A stretch of DNA of 64,000 nt from Ottowia sp. (GTDB lineage: Bacteria; Pseudomonadota; Gammaproteobacteria; Burkholderiales; Burkholderiaceae_C). The stretch lies in NCBI RefSeq assembly GCF_016703145.1, contig NZ_JADJCO010000002.1:124001-188000 (forward strand), given 5' to 3'. The first letter of the stretch is position 1. Each line of letters begins with the position of its first letter. Below are positions 1-8,259 of the stretch, piece after piece. The translations under genes and the position numbers were made by a program. Under the pieces are notes generated by a model, which searched no databases, was not told the origin of the DNA, and saw only the letters and a list, made by a program, of their open reading frames with translations.

Positions 1-360
1 CTGGATGTTGTGCTGGTCGTGCAGCAGCGCATCGTCCACGCACTCGCGCAGGCTGCGCTGCGCGCCGAGGGTCGCGGGCGCGCGCTCGGCGGCGGTCTGC
101 AGCAGCGCCGTGACCTCGCCGCGCGCCTCGCGCTGGGCCTCGGCGTAGCTGGCGTAGCCCAGCTTGGCGAACAGGCGCACCACCGTGGAGGGGCTGGTGC
201 CCGTGCGCGTCGCGAGGGCGGTGGCGGATTCGAGCAACGCGTGCGGGTAGTCGCGCCCCAGCGCGAGCGCCAGCGCCTGCTCGCTGGCCGTGAGGCCCGC
301 GCCCTGGCGGGTCAGGCGTTCGGGCAGCAGGGCCTCGGTGTTCTGCAATGATGATTTCAT
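1..360 (-). CDS. MurR/RpiR-type transcriptional regulator, N-terminal part (cut by window edge)
   Basis: Reading the minus strand from an ATG at 360 gives 120 residues beginning MKSSLQNTEALLPERL and still open at position 1. Residues about 25-75 contain a helix-turn-helix of the HTH_6/RpiR type (SATALATRTGTSPSTVVRLF). In this family the N-terminal DNA-binding domain is followed by a SIS sugar/ligand domain, which would lie outside the window. The gene is divergent from an M20 peptidase, with an 89-bp spacer holding a palindrome, so it probably controls that peptidase and the following binding protein. The ligand cannot be told from here. Confidence 0.82.
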   Translation of the reverse strand, partial: MKSSLQNTEALLPERLTRQGAGLTASEQALALALGRDYPHALLESATALATRTGTSPSTVVRLFAKLGYASYAEAQREARGEVTALLQTAAERAPATLGAQRSLRECVDDALLHDQHNIQ

Positions 361-374
361 CGAGGTATGTTTCG

Positions 375-390
375 TGCAAAATGTATTGCA
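375..390. promoter_or_regulatory. palindrome in the rpiR-peptidase divergent spacer, likely operator
   Basis: TGCAAAATGTATTGCA is an inverted repeat (TGCAA, 6-nt spacer, TTGCA) lying between the two divergent start codons. Another TGCAA half-site follows near 405. RpiR regulators commonly bind AT-centred palindromes of this size. Its role is inferred from position. Confidence 0.5.
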
Positions 391-449
391 AACCCGGAAT
401 CGACGTGCAACACTGCGCCCATTTCCACCGTCACGAGCCCTTGGCGACC

Positions 450-1619
450 ATGCAGGATACCCTTGAAGAAAGCCGCGCGCGGCAGCGCGCCCGACTGCTC
501 GACTGGCTGGCTGGCCAGCAGCAGGCCATGCAGGACTTGCTGCAGAAAGTGGTCGACATCGACAGCGGCAGCCGCGACGAAGCCGGCGTGACGGCCGTGG
601 CCCAGGTGCTGGGCGAGCGGCTGCGGGCCGCCGGCGTGGCCGTGCGCTTCGAGTCCGTGCCGGGCTACGGTGTGCTGCTGCATGCCGAGGTGCCGGGCCC
701 TGCCGAGGGCGCGCCGATCCTGCTCATGGGCCACATGGACACCGTCTACCCGGCGGGCACCGAGGCGCGGCGCCCCTTCCGCGTGGAGGACGGGCGCGCC
801 CACGGCCCGGGCGTGGCCGACATGAAGTCGGGCCTGGTGCTCAACGTGTTCGTGGCCGAGGCCTTCGCGCGCTGCGGCGGCCTGCGGGCGCCGCTGCGGC
901 TGTTTTTCTCGTGCGACGAGGAGATCGGCTCGCCGGCCACGCGCGAGCGCATCATGGAGGTGGCGCGCGGCGCGCGCGCCGTGTTCAACGCCGAGCCGGG
1001 CCGCGTGAGTGGCAACCTGGTGACGAGCCGCAAGGGCTCGATGGCCGTGGAGTTCGAGGTCGAGGGCGTGGCCGCGCACGCGGGCATCAACCACGCGGCC
1101 GGCGCCAGCGCCCTCGAGGCGCTGGCGCGCAAGCTGCTCGCGCTGCATGCGCTCACCGACCCCGCCACGGGCGTGACCACCAACGTGGGCGTGGTGCACG
1201 GCGGCATCGTGCCCAACATGGTGGCGCCGCACGCCAAGGCCGAACTCGACGTGCGCTACACCGCCGGTACCGACCCCGACGCGCTGCTCGAACGCATCCG
1301 AGCCATCATCGAGGAGGAGTCGCTGCCGCGCACGAGCGGCCGCATCACCGAATCGCGCCGCACGCTCCCCATGGCGCCCACGCCCGACGCGCTGCTCGCG
1401 CTGTACCGGCGCGGCGCCCAGTCGCTGGGTTTCGACGTGCAGGGCGAGTTCACGGGCGGCGCGGCCGACAGCGGCCTCACCGCCTCGGTCGGCGCGCCCA
1501 CGCTGTGCGCCACCGGCCCCGTGGGTGGGCACCCCCACACCGACCGCGAGTATTGCGAACTGTCTACCTTCGTGCCGCGCGCGCAGGCCGTCGCCCTGGC
1601 CGTGTTCGACCATCCCTGA
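450..1619 (+). CDS. M20-family metallopeptidase (glutamate carboxypeptidase / ArgE-DapE-CPG2 type)
   Basis: The 389-residue protein is predicted to be a cytoplasmic di-zinc hydrolase that cleaves an amide bond to release an amino acid. Zinc and catalytic motifs are visible: GHMDTV at residues 94-99 (His95, Asp97), GVADMKSG near 121-128 (metal-bridging Asp124), CDEEIG at 155-160 (catalytic Glu157/metal Glu158), AEPGR near 181, and a C-terminal GGHPHTD metal His. I chose ATG 450 rather than an upstream ATG at 348 because the earlier stretch overlaps the divergent promoter and does not look like family sequence. A Bug binding protein follows after 12 bp, which suggests uptake and hydrolysis of an N-acylated amino acid or peptide. 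The substrate is unknown. Confidence 0.87.
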   Translation: MQDTLEESRARQRARLLDWLAGQQQAMQDLLQKVVDIDSGSRDEAGVTAVAQVLGERLRAAGVAVRFESVPGYGVLLHAEVPGPAEGAPILLMGHMDTVYPAGTEARRPFRVEDGRAHGPGVADMKSGLVLNVFVAEAFARCGGLRAPLRLFFSCDEEIGSPATRERIMEVARGARAVFNAEPGRVSGNLVTSRKGSMAVEFEVEGVAAHAGINHAAGASALEALARKLLALHALTDPATGVTTNVGVVHGGIVPNMVAPHAKAELDVRYTAGTDPDALLERIRAIIEEESLPRTSGRITESRRTLPMAPTPDALLALYRRGAQSLGFDVQGEFTGGAADSGLTASVGAPTLCATGPVGGHPHTDREYCELSTFVPRAQAVALAVFDHP

Positions 1620-1631
1620 TTTTCCGCATCC

Positions 1632-2645
1632 ATGAAAGACGTGACCATGCACCCTCCATCCTCCACACGCCGCCAACTCCTGGGCGCCGGCCTGGGGCTG
1701 GGCCTGACCGGCCTGGCTCCCCTGGCCGCGCAGGCCGACGAGAAATACCCCTCGCGCCCGATCACGCTCGTCGTGCCGTTTCCGCCAGGCGGTTCGGTGG
1801 ACATCATGGCGCGCCAGTACTCGGAGCCGCTGGCGCGCGCCCTGGGCGTGCCCATCGTGGTCGAGAACCGCCCCGGCGCGGGCGGCTCGGTCGCCTCGCT
1901 GAGCGTGGCGCGGGCCAAGCCCGACGGCTACACGCTCGTTGCGTCGTCCCAGAGCAGCCACCTGGCCAACCCGCTCACCCAGCCCAAGGTGGGCTACGAC
2001 CCGGTCAAGGACTTCGAGAACATCACCATCCTGGGCCGGCTGCCCAATGCGCTGGTGGTGCATGCCAGCCTGCCGATCAGGAATGTGCAGGAGTTCATCG
2101 ACTACGCCAAGAAGAACCCCGGCAAGCTCAACTACGGCAGCGGCGGCACCGGCAGCATGGGCCAGCTCAACGTGGAAATGTTCAAGGCCGTCACCGGCGT
2201 GCAGACCACCCACATCCCCTACCGCGGCGGCTCGCCGCTGATCACCGCGGTGCTGGCCAACGAGGTGCAGTTCATCCTCGACAACCTGGTCATCATGCTG
2301 CCGCACGTCCAGGCCGGCAAGGTGCGCGCGCTGGCCGTGGCCTCCGAGCAGCGCCTGCCCCAACTGCCTGACGTGCCCACGCTGGCCGAGGTCGGCTATC
2401 CGCAGCTCAACCTGAGCTCGTGGACCGGCCTGGCCGCGCCTGGCGGGACGCCCGCGCCCATCGTGCAGACGCTGTACAAGGCCGTGCGCCAGGCCGCGAC
2501 CTCGCCCGCCCTGGTGGCCAGCCTCAACGAGCGCGGCGTGATCCCGCCCGAGGAGATGCCGCCCGCCGCGTTCGAGAAGATGATGGCCGAGCGCTTGGCC
2601 CGGTTCGGCGAGGTGGTGCGCAAGGCGGGCATCACGGCCGAGTGA
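1632..2645 (+). CDS. Bug-family (TctC-like) tripartite tricarboxylate transporter substrate-binding protein
   Basis: This 337-residue periplasmic binding protein has an N-terminal signal with a twin-arginine-like start (RRQLLGAG) and an AQA cleavage site near residue 35. Family hallmarks follow: YPSRPITLVVPFPPGG near 38-53, VVENRPGAGG near 77-86, and DGYTL near 99. The fold captures carboxylates or amides outside the cytoplasmic membrane. No TctA/TctB membrane genes are nearby, which is normal for the large orphan Bug families of Bordetella, Cupriavidus and Comamonadaceae. A second in-frame ATG at 1647 is also possible, since neither start has a strong ribosome site. It lies 12 bp after the M20 peptidase gene, so co-transcription is likely. 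Confidence 0.9.
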   Translation: MKDVTMHPPSSTRRQLLGAGLGLGLTGLAPLAAQADEKYPSRPITLVVPFPPGGSVDIMARQYSEPLARALGVPIVVENRPGAGGSVASLSVARAKPDGYTLVASSQSSHLANPLTQPKVGYDPVKDFENITILGRLPNALVVHASLPIRNVQEFIDYAKKNPGKLNYGSGGTGSMGQLNVEMFKAVTGVQTTHIPYRGGSPLITAVLANEVQFILDNLVIMLPHVQAGKVRALAVASEQRLPQLPDVPTLAEVGYPQLNLSSWTGLAAPGGTPAPIVQTLYKAVRQAATSPALVASLNERGVIPPEEMPPAAFEKMMAERLARFGEVVRKAGITAE

Positions 2646-2665
2646 TCCGCGCCAGCGCCCCTGGC

Positions 2666-2693
2666 GAAGGCCCTGCACCGCAGGGCCTTCTTC
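2666..2693 (+). terminator. hairpin terminator after the Bug gene
   Basis: An exact 11-bp inverted repeat, GAAGGCCCTGC and GCAGGGCCTTC with a 3-nt loop, starts 21 bases after the stop codon. It is followed by a short TTC run, so the U-tract is weak. Confidence 0.6.
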
Positions 2694-2704
2694 ATGATGA
2701 AATC

Positions 2705-2756
2705 GGCCAAAGCCCGCGCCAATAAAGCGCCAAAAGCTATAAATATAGAAGCAATC
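2705..2756 (+). repeat. short dispersed intergenic repeat (family A), copy 1
   Basis: This segment carries the shared core AGCCCGCGCC, AATAAAGCGC and AAAAGCTAT, ending in a TA-rich tail. It lies between the Bug gene and pyrC. The same core recurs at about 15 other places in this window. Confidence 0.7.
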
Positions 2757-2770
2757 CTGCAAATGGGACA

Positions 2771-3822
2771 ATGGCGCCCATGACCGTTGCGCCCGCCGCC
2801 CTCACCTTCACCCGCCCCGACGACTGGCATCTGCACGTGCGCGACGGCGCCGCCCTGGCCGCCGTGGTGCCGCACACGGCGGCGCGGTTCGGGCGCGCCA
2901 TCATCATGCCCAACCTCAAGCCGCCGGTGACCACGGCGGCGCAGGCGCTGGCCTACAAGGAGCGCATCCTGCAGGCCGTGCCGGAGGGCGCGGCCTTCGA
3001 GCCGCTGATGACGCTGTACCTGACCGACAACACGCCGCCCGGCGAGATCGCCCGCGCGGCGGCGGCCGGCGTGGTCGCCCTCAAGCTGTACCCGGCCGGC
3101 GCCACCACCAACAGCGATGCCGGCGTGACCGACGTGCGCAAGACCTACGCCGCGCTGGAGGCGATGCAGCAGCACGGCCTGAAACTGCTGGTGCACGGCG
3201 AGGTGACCGACGCCGACATCGACCTGTTCGACCGCGAGGCCGTGTTCATCGACCGCGTGCTGCAGCCGCTGCGGCGCGACTTCCCCGGGTTGAAGATCGT
3301 CTTCGAGCACATCACCACGCGCGAGGCCGCGCAGTACGTCGCCGAGGCCGGCCCGCACACCGCCGCCACCCTCACCGCGCACCACCTGCTGTACAACCGC
3401 AACGCCATCTTCCAGGGCGGCATCCGGCCGCACTACTACTGCCTGCCCGTGCTCAAGCGCGAGGTGCACCGCCAGGCGCTGGTGCACGCGGCCACCAGCG
3501 GCAGCCCGCGCTTCTTCCTGGGCACCGACAGCGCGCCGCACCCGGCGCAGCTCAGGAGCACGCCAGCGGCTGCGCCGGCTGCTACACCGCCCACGCCGCG
3601 CTGGAGCTGTACGCCGCCGCTTTCGAAGCCGCCGGCGCGCTGGACCGGCTGGAAGGCTTCGCCAGCTTCCACGGCCCCGACTTCTACGGCCTGCCGCGCA
3701 ACGCCGGCACCGTGACGCTGCGGCGCGAGGGCTGGACGCCGCCCGAGAGCTATCCCTTCGGCGAGGCCCGGCTGAAAGCCCTGGCGGGCGGCGAGCCGCT
3801 GGCCTGGAGGCTGGCTGCATGA
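2771..3822 (+). CDS. pyrC: dihydroorotase, class I E. coli type (single-base frameshift near 3554)
   Basis: The product makes dihydroorotate from carbamoyl aspartate in pyrimidine synthesis. It opens with RPDDWHLHVRDG (zinc ligands HLH), followed by MPNLKPPVTT, ALKLYPAGATTNS (zinc-bridging Lys), LLVHGEVTD, VFEHITT and FLGTDSAPH (catalytic Asp). Frame 2771 then derails: the conserved C-terminal part (EHASGCAGCYTA through FYGLPRN to the end at 3822) continues in another frame. Adding one base near 3554 (CAG CTC A-GG AGC) restores a protein of about 350 residues, the normal length. ATG 2780 is an alternative start. The stop overlaps the next start (ATGA). A sequencing error is the likeliest cause, but a real mutation cannot be excluded. 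Confidence 0.88.
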
Positions 3823-4568
3823 GCACTGCACGCGCGCGGCCGGAGCCGCTGATCGCCCTGCTCATCGACGCGGACAACTCGCCCGCGTCCAAGATCGACC
3901 TGATCCTGACCGAGCTGTCCACCTTCGGCGTCACCCACGTGCGGCGCGCCTACGGCAACTGGAAGAAGAACGAGCTGAAGGGCTGGGAGGAGCAGCTGCA
4001 CGAGCACGCGATCCGCCCCATGCAGCAGTTCGACTACTCCAAGGGCAAGAACGCCAGCGACATGGCCATGGTCATCGACGCGCTGGAGCTGCTCTACACC
4101 GACCGGCCCGACGCCTTCGGCATCGTGTCGTCCGACGCCGACTTCACGCCGCTGGTGATGCACCTGCGCGCCAAGGGCGCCGCCGTCTACGGCTTCGGCG
4201 CGCGCAAGACGCCGGAGCCGTTCGTCAACGCGTGCTCGCGCTTCCTGTTCCTCGACCAGCCCGAGGCCGCGGCCGAATCGGCGGGAGCGTCGTCGCTGCG
4301 CGTGCCGACGGACCGGCTGCGGCAGGACGCCAAGCTCGTCACGCTGCTGCGCAACGCCGTGCAGGCCGCGGCCGGCGAGGACGGCTGGGCGCGCGTCAAC
4401 GCCGTCGGCCAGCAGATCGCCAACCAGGCGTCCTTCGACCCCCGCAACCACGGCTACGCCTCGCTGACCAAGCTGCTCACGGCCACCCAGTTGTTCGAGA
4501 TGGCGAGCGAGGGCACGTCCCAGGTGTCGGTGCGCGATAAGCGGAGCGCGGGCACCAGGGGCGCCTAG
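3819..4568 (+). CDS. NYN-domain (PIN-like) protein with C-terminal OST-HTH/LOTUS domain
   Basis: The 249-residue protein has an N-terminal NYN nuclease-like domain at about residues 10-145. It shows the acidic motifs LIDADN (Asp17, Asp19) and SSDADFTPL (near 104-112), which are expected to hold a metal ion for RNA cleavage. A C-terminal domain at about 166-235 (RLRQDAKLVTLLRNAV to YASLTKLL) resembles the OST-HTH/LOTUS RNA-binding module that often accompanies LabA/DUF88 proteins. An RNA-processing role is inferred from the family; the target is unknown. It overlaps pyrC by 4 bp, so the two are translationally linked. Confidence 0.83.
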   Translation: MSTARARPEPLIALLIDADNSPASKIDLILTELSTFGVTHVRRAYGNWKKNELKGWEEQLHEHAIRPMQQFDYSKGKNASDMAMVIDALELLYTDRPDAFGIVSSDADFTPLVMHLRAKGAAVYGFGARKTPEPFVNACSRFLFLDQPEAAAESAGASSLRVPTDRLRQDAKLVTLLRNAVQAAAGEDGWARVNAVGQQIANQASFDPRNHGYASLTKLLTATQLFEMASEGTSQVSVRDKRSAGTRGA

Positions 4569-4604
4569 GCGCTCACGGCGCGGCGGGAATCCCGGGAGAA
4601 CGGC

Positions 4605-6374
4605 ATGGCGGACGCAAGCGGTGGTTCCGATCTGGTCCAGGTGGTGACCCTGCTGGGCGCCGCCGTGGTGGCGGTGCCGCTGTTCAAGCGCATCGGCCTG
4701 GGCTCGGTGCTGGGCTACCTGGCGGCGGGGCTGGTGGTGGGGCCGTTCGGGCTGAAGCTGGTGGCCGAGCCGCAGACCATCCTGCACGTGGCCGAGCTGG
4801 GCGTGGTGATGTTCCTGTTCATCATCGGGCTGGAGATGAAGCCCTCGCACCTGTGGGCGATGCGGCGGCAGATCTTCGGCCTGGGCAGCCTGCAGGTGCT
4901 GGTGTGCGCCGCGCTGCTGACGCTGGTGGGCGTGGTCGGCTTCGGCACGCCGTGGGCGGTGGCCTTCGTCGCCGGCATGGGCTTCGTGCTCACCTCCACC
5001 GCCATCGTCATGCAGTTGCTGTCCGAGCGCGGGGACATCGCCGCGCCGCGCGGCCAGCGCGTGGTGGCGATCCTGCTGCTGGAGGACCTGCTGATCGTGC
5101 CCCTGCTCGCCCTGGTGGCCTTCCTGGCGCCGCACGGCGCCGAGGCGCGGCCGGTCGGCGGGCTGTGGGGCCAGATCGGGCTGGCCGCCGCGGCGCTGGC
5201 GGCGCTGGTGGCCGCCGGCCTGTGGCTGCTGAACCCGCTGTTCGGCCTGCTGGCGCGGGCCAAGGCGCGCGAGGTGATGACCGCCGCCGCGCTGCTGGTG
5301 GTGCTGGGCGCGGCGCTGCTGATGGAGCTGGGCGGGCTGTCGATGGCCATGGGCGCCTTCCTGGCCGGCGTGCTGCTGTCGGAGTCCAACTTCCGCCACC
5401 AGCTCGAAGCCGACGTGGAGCCCTTCCGCGGCCTGCTGCTGGGCCTGTTCTTCCTCGGCGTGGGCATGGCGCTGGACCTGGACGTGGTGCGCGCGCAGTG
5501 GCCGCTGGTGCTGGCCGGCGTGCTGTCGCTGATGCTGACCAAGGCGCTGTGCATCTACGCCGTGGCGCGGCTGGCCCGGAGCTCGCACGCCGACGCGCTG
5601 GACCGTGCCGTCATCATGGCGCAGGGCGGCGAATTCGCCTTCGTGCTCTACAACGCGGCGCAGTCGCAGGGCGTGATCAGCGGACAGGTCAACGCCCTCA
5701 TGACGGCGGTGGTGGTGGTGTCCATGGCGCTGACCCCGCTGGCCGTGATGCTGCACCGGCGGCTGGCGCGCGCGCCGGCCCTGTCGCTGGACGGCGTGGA
5801 GGCGGTGCACGACTCCTGCGGCAGCGTGCTCATCATCGGCTTCGGGCGCTTCGGGCAGCTCGTCAGCCAGGGGCCGCTGGCGCGCGGGGCGGACATCACC
5901 ATCATCGACGCCGACCCCGAAACCGTGCGCGACGCCAGCCGCTACGGCTTCAAGGTCTACTACGGCGACGGCACGCGGCCCGAGGTGCTGCACGCCGCCG
6001 GCGCGCACCAGGCGCGGGTGGTCGTCTCCGCCATCGACGACCGGCCCGCCGCCACGCGCATCGCCGAGATCGTCAAGGCCGAGTTTCCGCAGGCGCGCCT
6101 GCTGGTGCGCGCCTTCGACCGCGAGCACGCGCGCGACCTGGTCAAGGCCGACGCCGACGTGGTGGTGCGCGAGGTGTTCGAGTCGTCCCTGCTGCTGGGC
6201 GGCGAGGCGCTCAAGGCCCTGGGCGCCAGCGACGAGGAGGCGGGCGAGATCATGGACGACATCCGCCGCCGCGATGCCGAGCGCTTCGCGCTGGAGGTGG
6301 CGGGCGACCGCTTCGCCGGGCGCTCGCTGGTGTACTTCAACCAGCCCGCGCCGCCCGCCGATGACGCCCGCTAG
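4605..6374 (+). CDS. CPA2-family cation:proton antiporter with TrkA-N domain (KefB/KefC/YbaL-like)
   Basis: The 589-residue inner-membrane protein has about 12 hydrophobic segments over residues 5-385, the Na+/H+ exchanger fold of glutathione-gated K+ efflux systems. A cytoplasmic Rossmann TrkA-N domain (RCK) begins near residue 408 with LIIGFGRFGQ and the acidic IIDADPE that binds a nucleotide adenine ribose. It would exchange K+ (or Na+) for protons, with gating by a nucleotide or thiol ligand. No KefF/KefG ancillary gene is seen beside it. A purine-rich ribosome site (GGGAGAA) precedes the ATG, and the next gene overlaps its end. Confidence 0.88.
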   Translation: MADASGGSDLVQVVTLLGAAVVAVPLFKRIGLGSVLGYLAAGLVVGPFGLKLVAEPQTILHVAELGVVMFLFIIGLEMKPSHLWAMRRQIFGLGSLQVLVCAALLTLVGVVGFGTPWAVAFVAGMGFVLTSTAIVMQLLSERGDIAAPRGQRVVAILLLEDLLIVPLLALVAFLAPHGAEARPVGGLWGQIGLAAAALAALVAAGLWLLNPLFGLLARAKAREVMTAAALLVVLGAALLMELGGLSMAMGAFLAGVLLSESNFRHQLEADVEPFRGLLLGLFFLGVGMALDLDVVRAQWPLVLAGVLSLMLTKALCIYAVARLARSSHADALDRAVIMAQGGEFAFVLYNAAQSQGVISGQVNALMTAVVVVSMALTPLAVMLHRRLARAPALSLDGVEAVHDSCGSVLIIGFGRFGQLVSQGPLARGADITIIDADPETVRDASRYGFKVYYGDGTRPEVLHAAGAHQARVVVSAIDDRPAATRIAEIVKAEFPQARLLVRAFDREHARDLVKADADVVVREVFESSLLLGGEALKALGASDEEAGEIMDDIRRRDAERFALEVAGDRFAGRSLVYFNQPAPPADDAR

Positions 6375-7119
6375 CGCGGCCGTGCCCGAGTGGCGCGCCG
6401 CCTGGTTCGCGCCCTGGCGCGCCGAGGCCCAGGCGCTGCTGGCCCGGCGGTCGACCGGCCTGCCGGCGCACGAGGCCGCCAATGCGCTGGCGTGGGCGCC
6501 GGTGCGCTTCGTGCCGCAGGCCGCGCTGCCGGCGGGCGAGCCCTACGAGCGCTTCATCTTCGACACCGGCCAGGTGCCCATGCGCGAGGGTTGGCACGAC
6601 TTCTTCAACGCGCTGGTGTGGATGCGCCTGCCGCGCGCCAAGCGCCGGCTGAACGCCCTGCAGGCGGCCGAGATCGCGCGCGACGGGGTGCGCGCCACGC
6701 GCGGGCCGGTGCGCGACGCGGCCACGGTGTTCGACGAGAACGCGGTGCTGCTGCACGCGCCGGACGCGCTGTGGCAGGCCCTGGCCGCGCGCCGCTGGGG
6801 CGAGCTGTTCGGCCCGCTGCGTCCGCTGTGGGGCCAGGCGCGGCTGCTGGTGTTCGGCCATGCCGCGCTGGAGAAGCTGGTGGCGCCCTACAAGTCCATC
6901 ACCGGCCACGCCTGGCGCGTGGCGCCGCCGTTCGACGCGGCGGGCGACCTGCGGGCGCTCGACGACTGGCTGGCGCGCGACCTCACGCCCGAGCGGCTGG
7001 CCGCCAAGCCCTTCGTGCCGCTGCCGCTGCTGGGTGTGCCGGGCTGGTGGCCGGGTAACGAGGCGCCGGCGTTCTACGACGACGCGCGGGTGTTCCGTCA
7101 CGTGCGGCCGCCGCGCTGA
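6361..7119 (+). CDS. DUF3025 family protein
   Basis: The 252-residue protein is soluble, with no signal peptide or membrane segment. It matches my recollection of DUF3025: a YERFIFDTGQVP-like segment near residue 65, REGWHDFFNALVWM near 75-88, then RDAATVFDENAVLLHA near 120. A gap-free central block (KSITGHAWRV) follows near 180. The ATG at 6361 lies inside the end of the antiporter gene (14-bp overlap), so the two are co-translated. The biochemical function is unknown, and the conserved His, Asp and Asn residues do not point to a single reaction. Confidence 0.75.
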   Translation: MTPASAAVPEWRAAWFAPWRAEAQALLARRSTGLPAHEAANALAWAPVRFVPQAALPAGEPYERFIFDTGQVPMREGWHDFFNALVWMRLPRAKRRLNALQAAEIARDGVRATRGPVRDAATVFDENAVLLHAPDALWQALAARRWGELFGPLRPLWGQARLLVFGHAALEKLVAPYKSITGHAWRVAPPFDAAGDLRALDDWLARDLTPERLAAKPFVPLPLLGVPGWWPGNEAPAFYDDARVFRHVRPPR

Positions 7120-7126
7120 TTTGAAT

Positions 7127-7186
7127 GAGAAAAGCCTGAAACCCTCGTGGATATTGATAATTAAGCTATCAATAAGGTAGTAACCT
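7127..7186 (+). repeat. family A dispersed repeat, copy 2 (divergent)
   Basis: It carries the AAGCTATCAATAA tail and an AAAGCCTGAAACCC head; the middle is degenerate. It occupies most of the 171-bp gap before htpX and may supply the AT-rich promoter there. Confidence 0.5.
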
Positions 7187-7290
7187 AAGGCGCGAAGGGA
7201 ACACGCGGCATTGAATTTGCTCCAACCGCCCCTACCATTCGCGCCAGAGCCGCCACGCCGGCGGGCGCCCCTGCGGAAAAAAAGGAACCC

Positions 7291-8160
7291 ATGAAACGCA
7301 TCCTGCTCTTCGTCCTGACCAACATCGCCGTGATGGTGGTGGTGGGCATCGTCACCAGCCTGTTCGGGCTGGGCCGCTACACCGGCACCAACACCGGGCA
7401 GCTCATGATCTTCTCGCTGATCGTGGGCTTCAGCGGCTCCATCATCTCGCTGCTGCTCAGCAAGACCATGGCCAAGATGAGCATGGGCGTGCACATCATC
7501 GACCAGCCGCGCAACCAGGATGAGGCGTGGATCGTGGACACCGTGCGCAAGTTCGCCGACAAGGCCGGCATCGGCATGCCCGACGTCGGCATCTACGAGG
7601 GCGAGCCCAACGCCTTCGCCACCGGCGCGTTCAAGAATTCAGCCCTGGTGGCCGTCTCCACCGGCCTGCTGCGCGGCATGACGCGCGAGGAGGTCGAGGC
7701 CGTCATTGGCCACGAGGTGGCCCACGTGGCCAACGGCGACATGGTGACCATGGCCCTGATCCAGGGCGTGATGAACACCTTCGTGGTGTTCGCCAGCCGC
7801 GTTATCGGCTCGCTGGTGGACGGCTTCCTGCGGCGCGGCAGCGACAGCTCGGGCCCCGGCATCGGCTACTACGTGACCACCATCGTGCTGGACATCCTGT
7901 TCGGCTTCCTGGCCGGCATCGTGGTGGCCTGGTTCTCGCGCCAGCGCGAGTTCCGCGCCGACCGCGGCGCGGCCCAGTTCATGGGCCAGCCGCGCTCCAT
8001 GATCAACGCCCTGGCGCGCCTGGGCGGCCTGCACGCCGACGGTGCCGACATGCCCAAGAACCTGGCCGCCATGGGCATCGCCGGCAGCATCGGCAAGCTG
8101 TTCGCCACCCACCCGCCGATGGAGGAGCGCATCGCGGCGCTGAAGGCCTACCAGGGCTGA
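7291..8160 (+). CDS. htpX: membrane metalloprotease HtpX
   Basis: The 289-residue zinc protease of the cytoplasmic membrane degrades misfolded membrane proteins alongside FtsH. Two membrane segments fill residues 4-55. The M48 zinc site HEVAH lies near residues 141-145 (IGHEVAHVANGD). Two further membrane helices follow (about 155-210), and the third ligand is in SRQREFRADRGA near 220. The length and the C-terminal FATHPPMEERIAAL are typical. It is preceded by an AAAGGAA ribosome site. Family members are usually under envelope-stress or heat control, but no such site is evident to me here. Confidence 0.95.
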   Translation: MKRILLFVLTNIAVMVVVGIVTSLFGLGRYTGTNTGQLMIFSLIVGFSGSIISLLLSKTMAKMSMGVHIIDQPRNQDEAWIVDTVRKFADKAGIGMPDVGIYEGEPNAFATGAFKNSALVAVSTGLLRGMTREEVEAVIGHEVAHVANGDMVTMALIQGVMNTFVVFASRVIGSLVDGFLRRGSDSSGPGIGYYVTTIVLDILFGFLAGIVVAWFSRQREFRADRGAAQFMGQPRSMINALARLGGLHADGADMPKNLAAMGIAGSIGKLFATHPPMEERIAALKAYQG

Positions 8161-8175
8161 TCCACAAGTAGAATC

Positions 8176-8217
8176 AGGTTCCAGCCGGCGCGGATAGTAC
8201 GCCGGAAGCTATCAAAA
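8176..8217 (+). repeat. family A dispersed repeat, copy 3
   Basis: CCAGCCGGCGC, GGATAGTACGCC and GGAAGCTATCAAAA match the shared core. It runs directly into the terminator hairpin after htpX. Confidence 0.6.
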
Positions 8218-8246
8218 CCGCAGCGCCGCGCAGGGCCGCGGTTTTT
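8214..8246. terminator. bidirectional terminator between htpX and proQ
   Basis: AAAACCGC and GCGGTTTT pair around a GC-rich loop, with a T run on the plus strand and an A run for the minus strand. It sits between two convergent genes. Confidence 0.7.
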
Positions 8247-8259
8247 CTTTGCCGGCGCT

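Noticed and set aside
357..2771. Very long open frame on the minus strand opposite the M20 peptidase and Bug genes
   Set aside because: It is an antisense shadow of GC-rich codons. Its protein is low complexity (His, Arg, Gly, Ala) and has no domain, while the plus-strand genes have clear motifs.
3750..6482. A 910-codon minus-strand open frame opposite the NYN and antiporter genes
   Set aside because: Same GC-driven shadow effect; the composition is unlike any real protein and no ribosome site is present.
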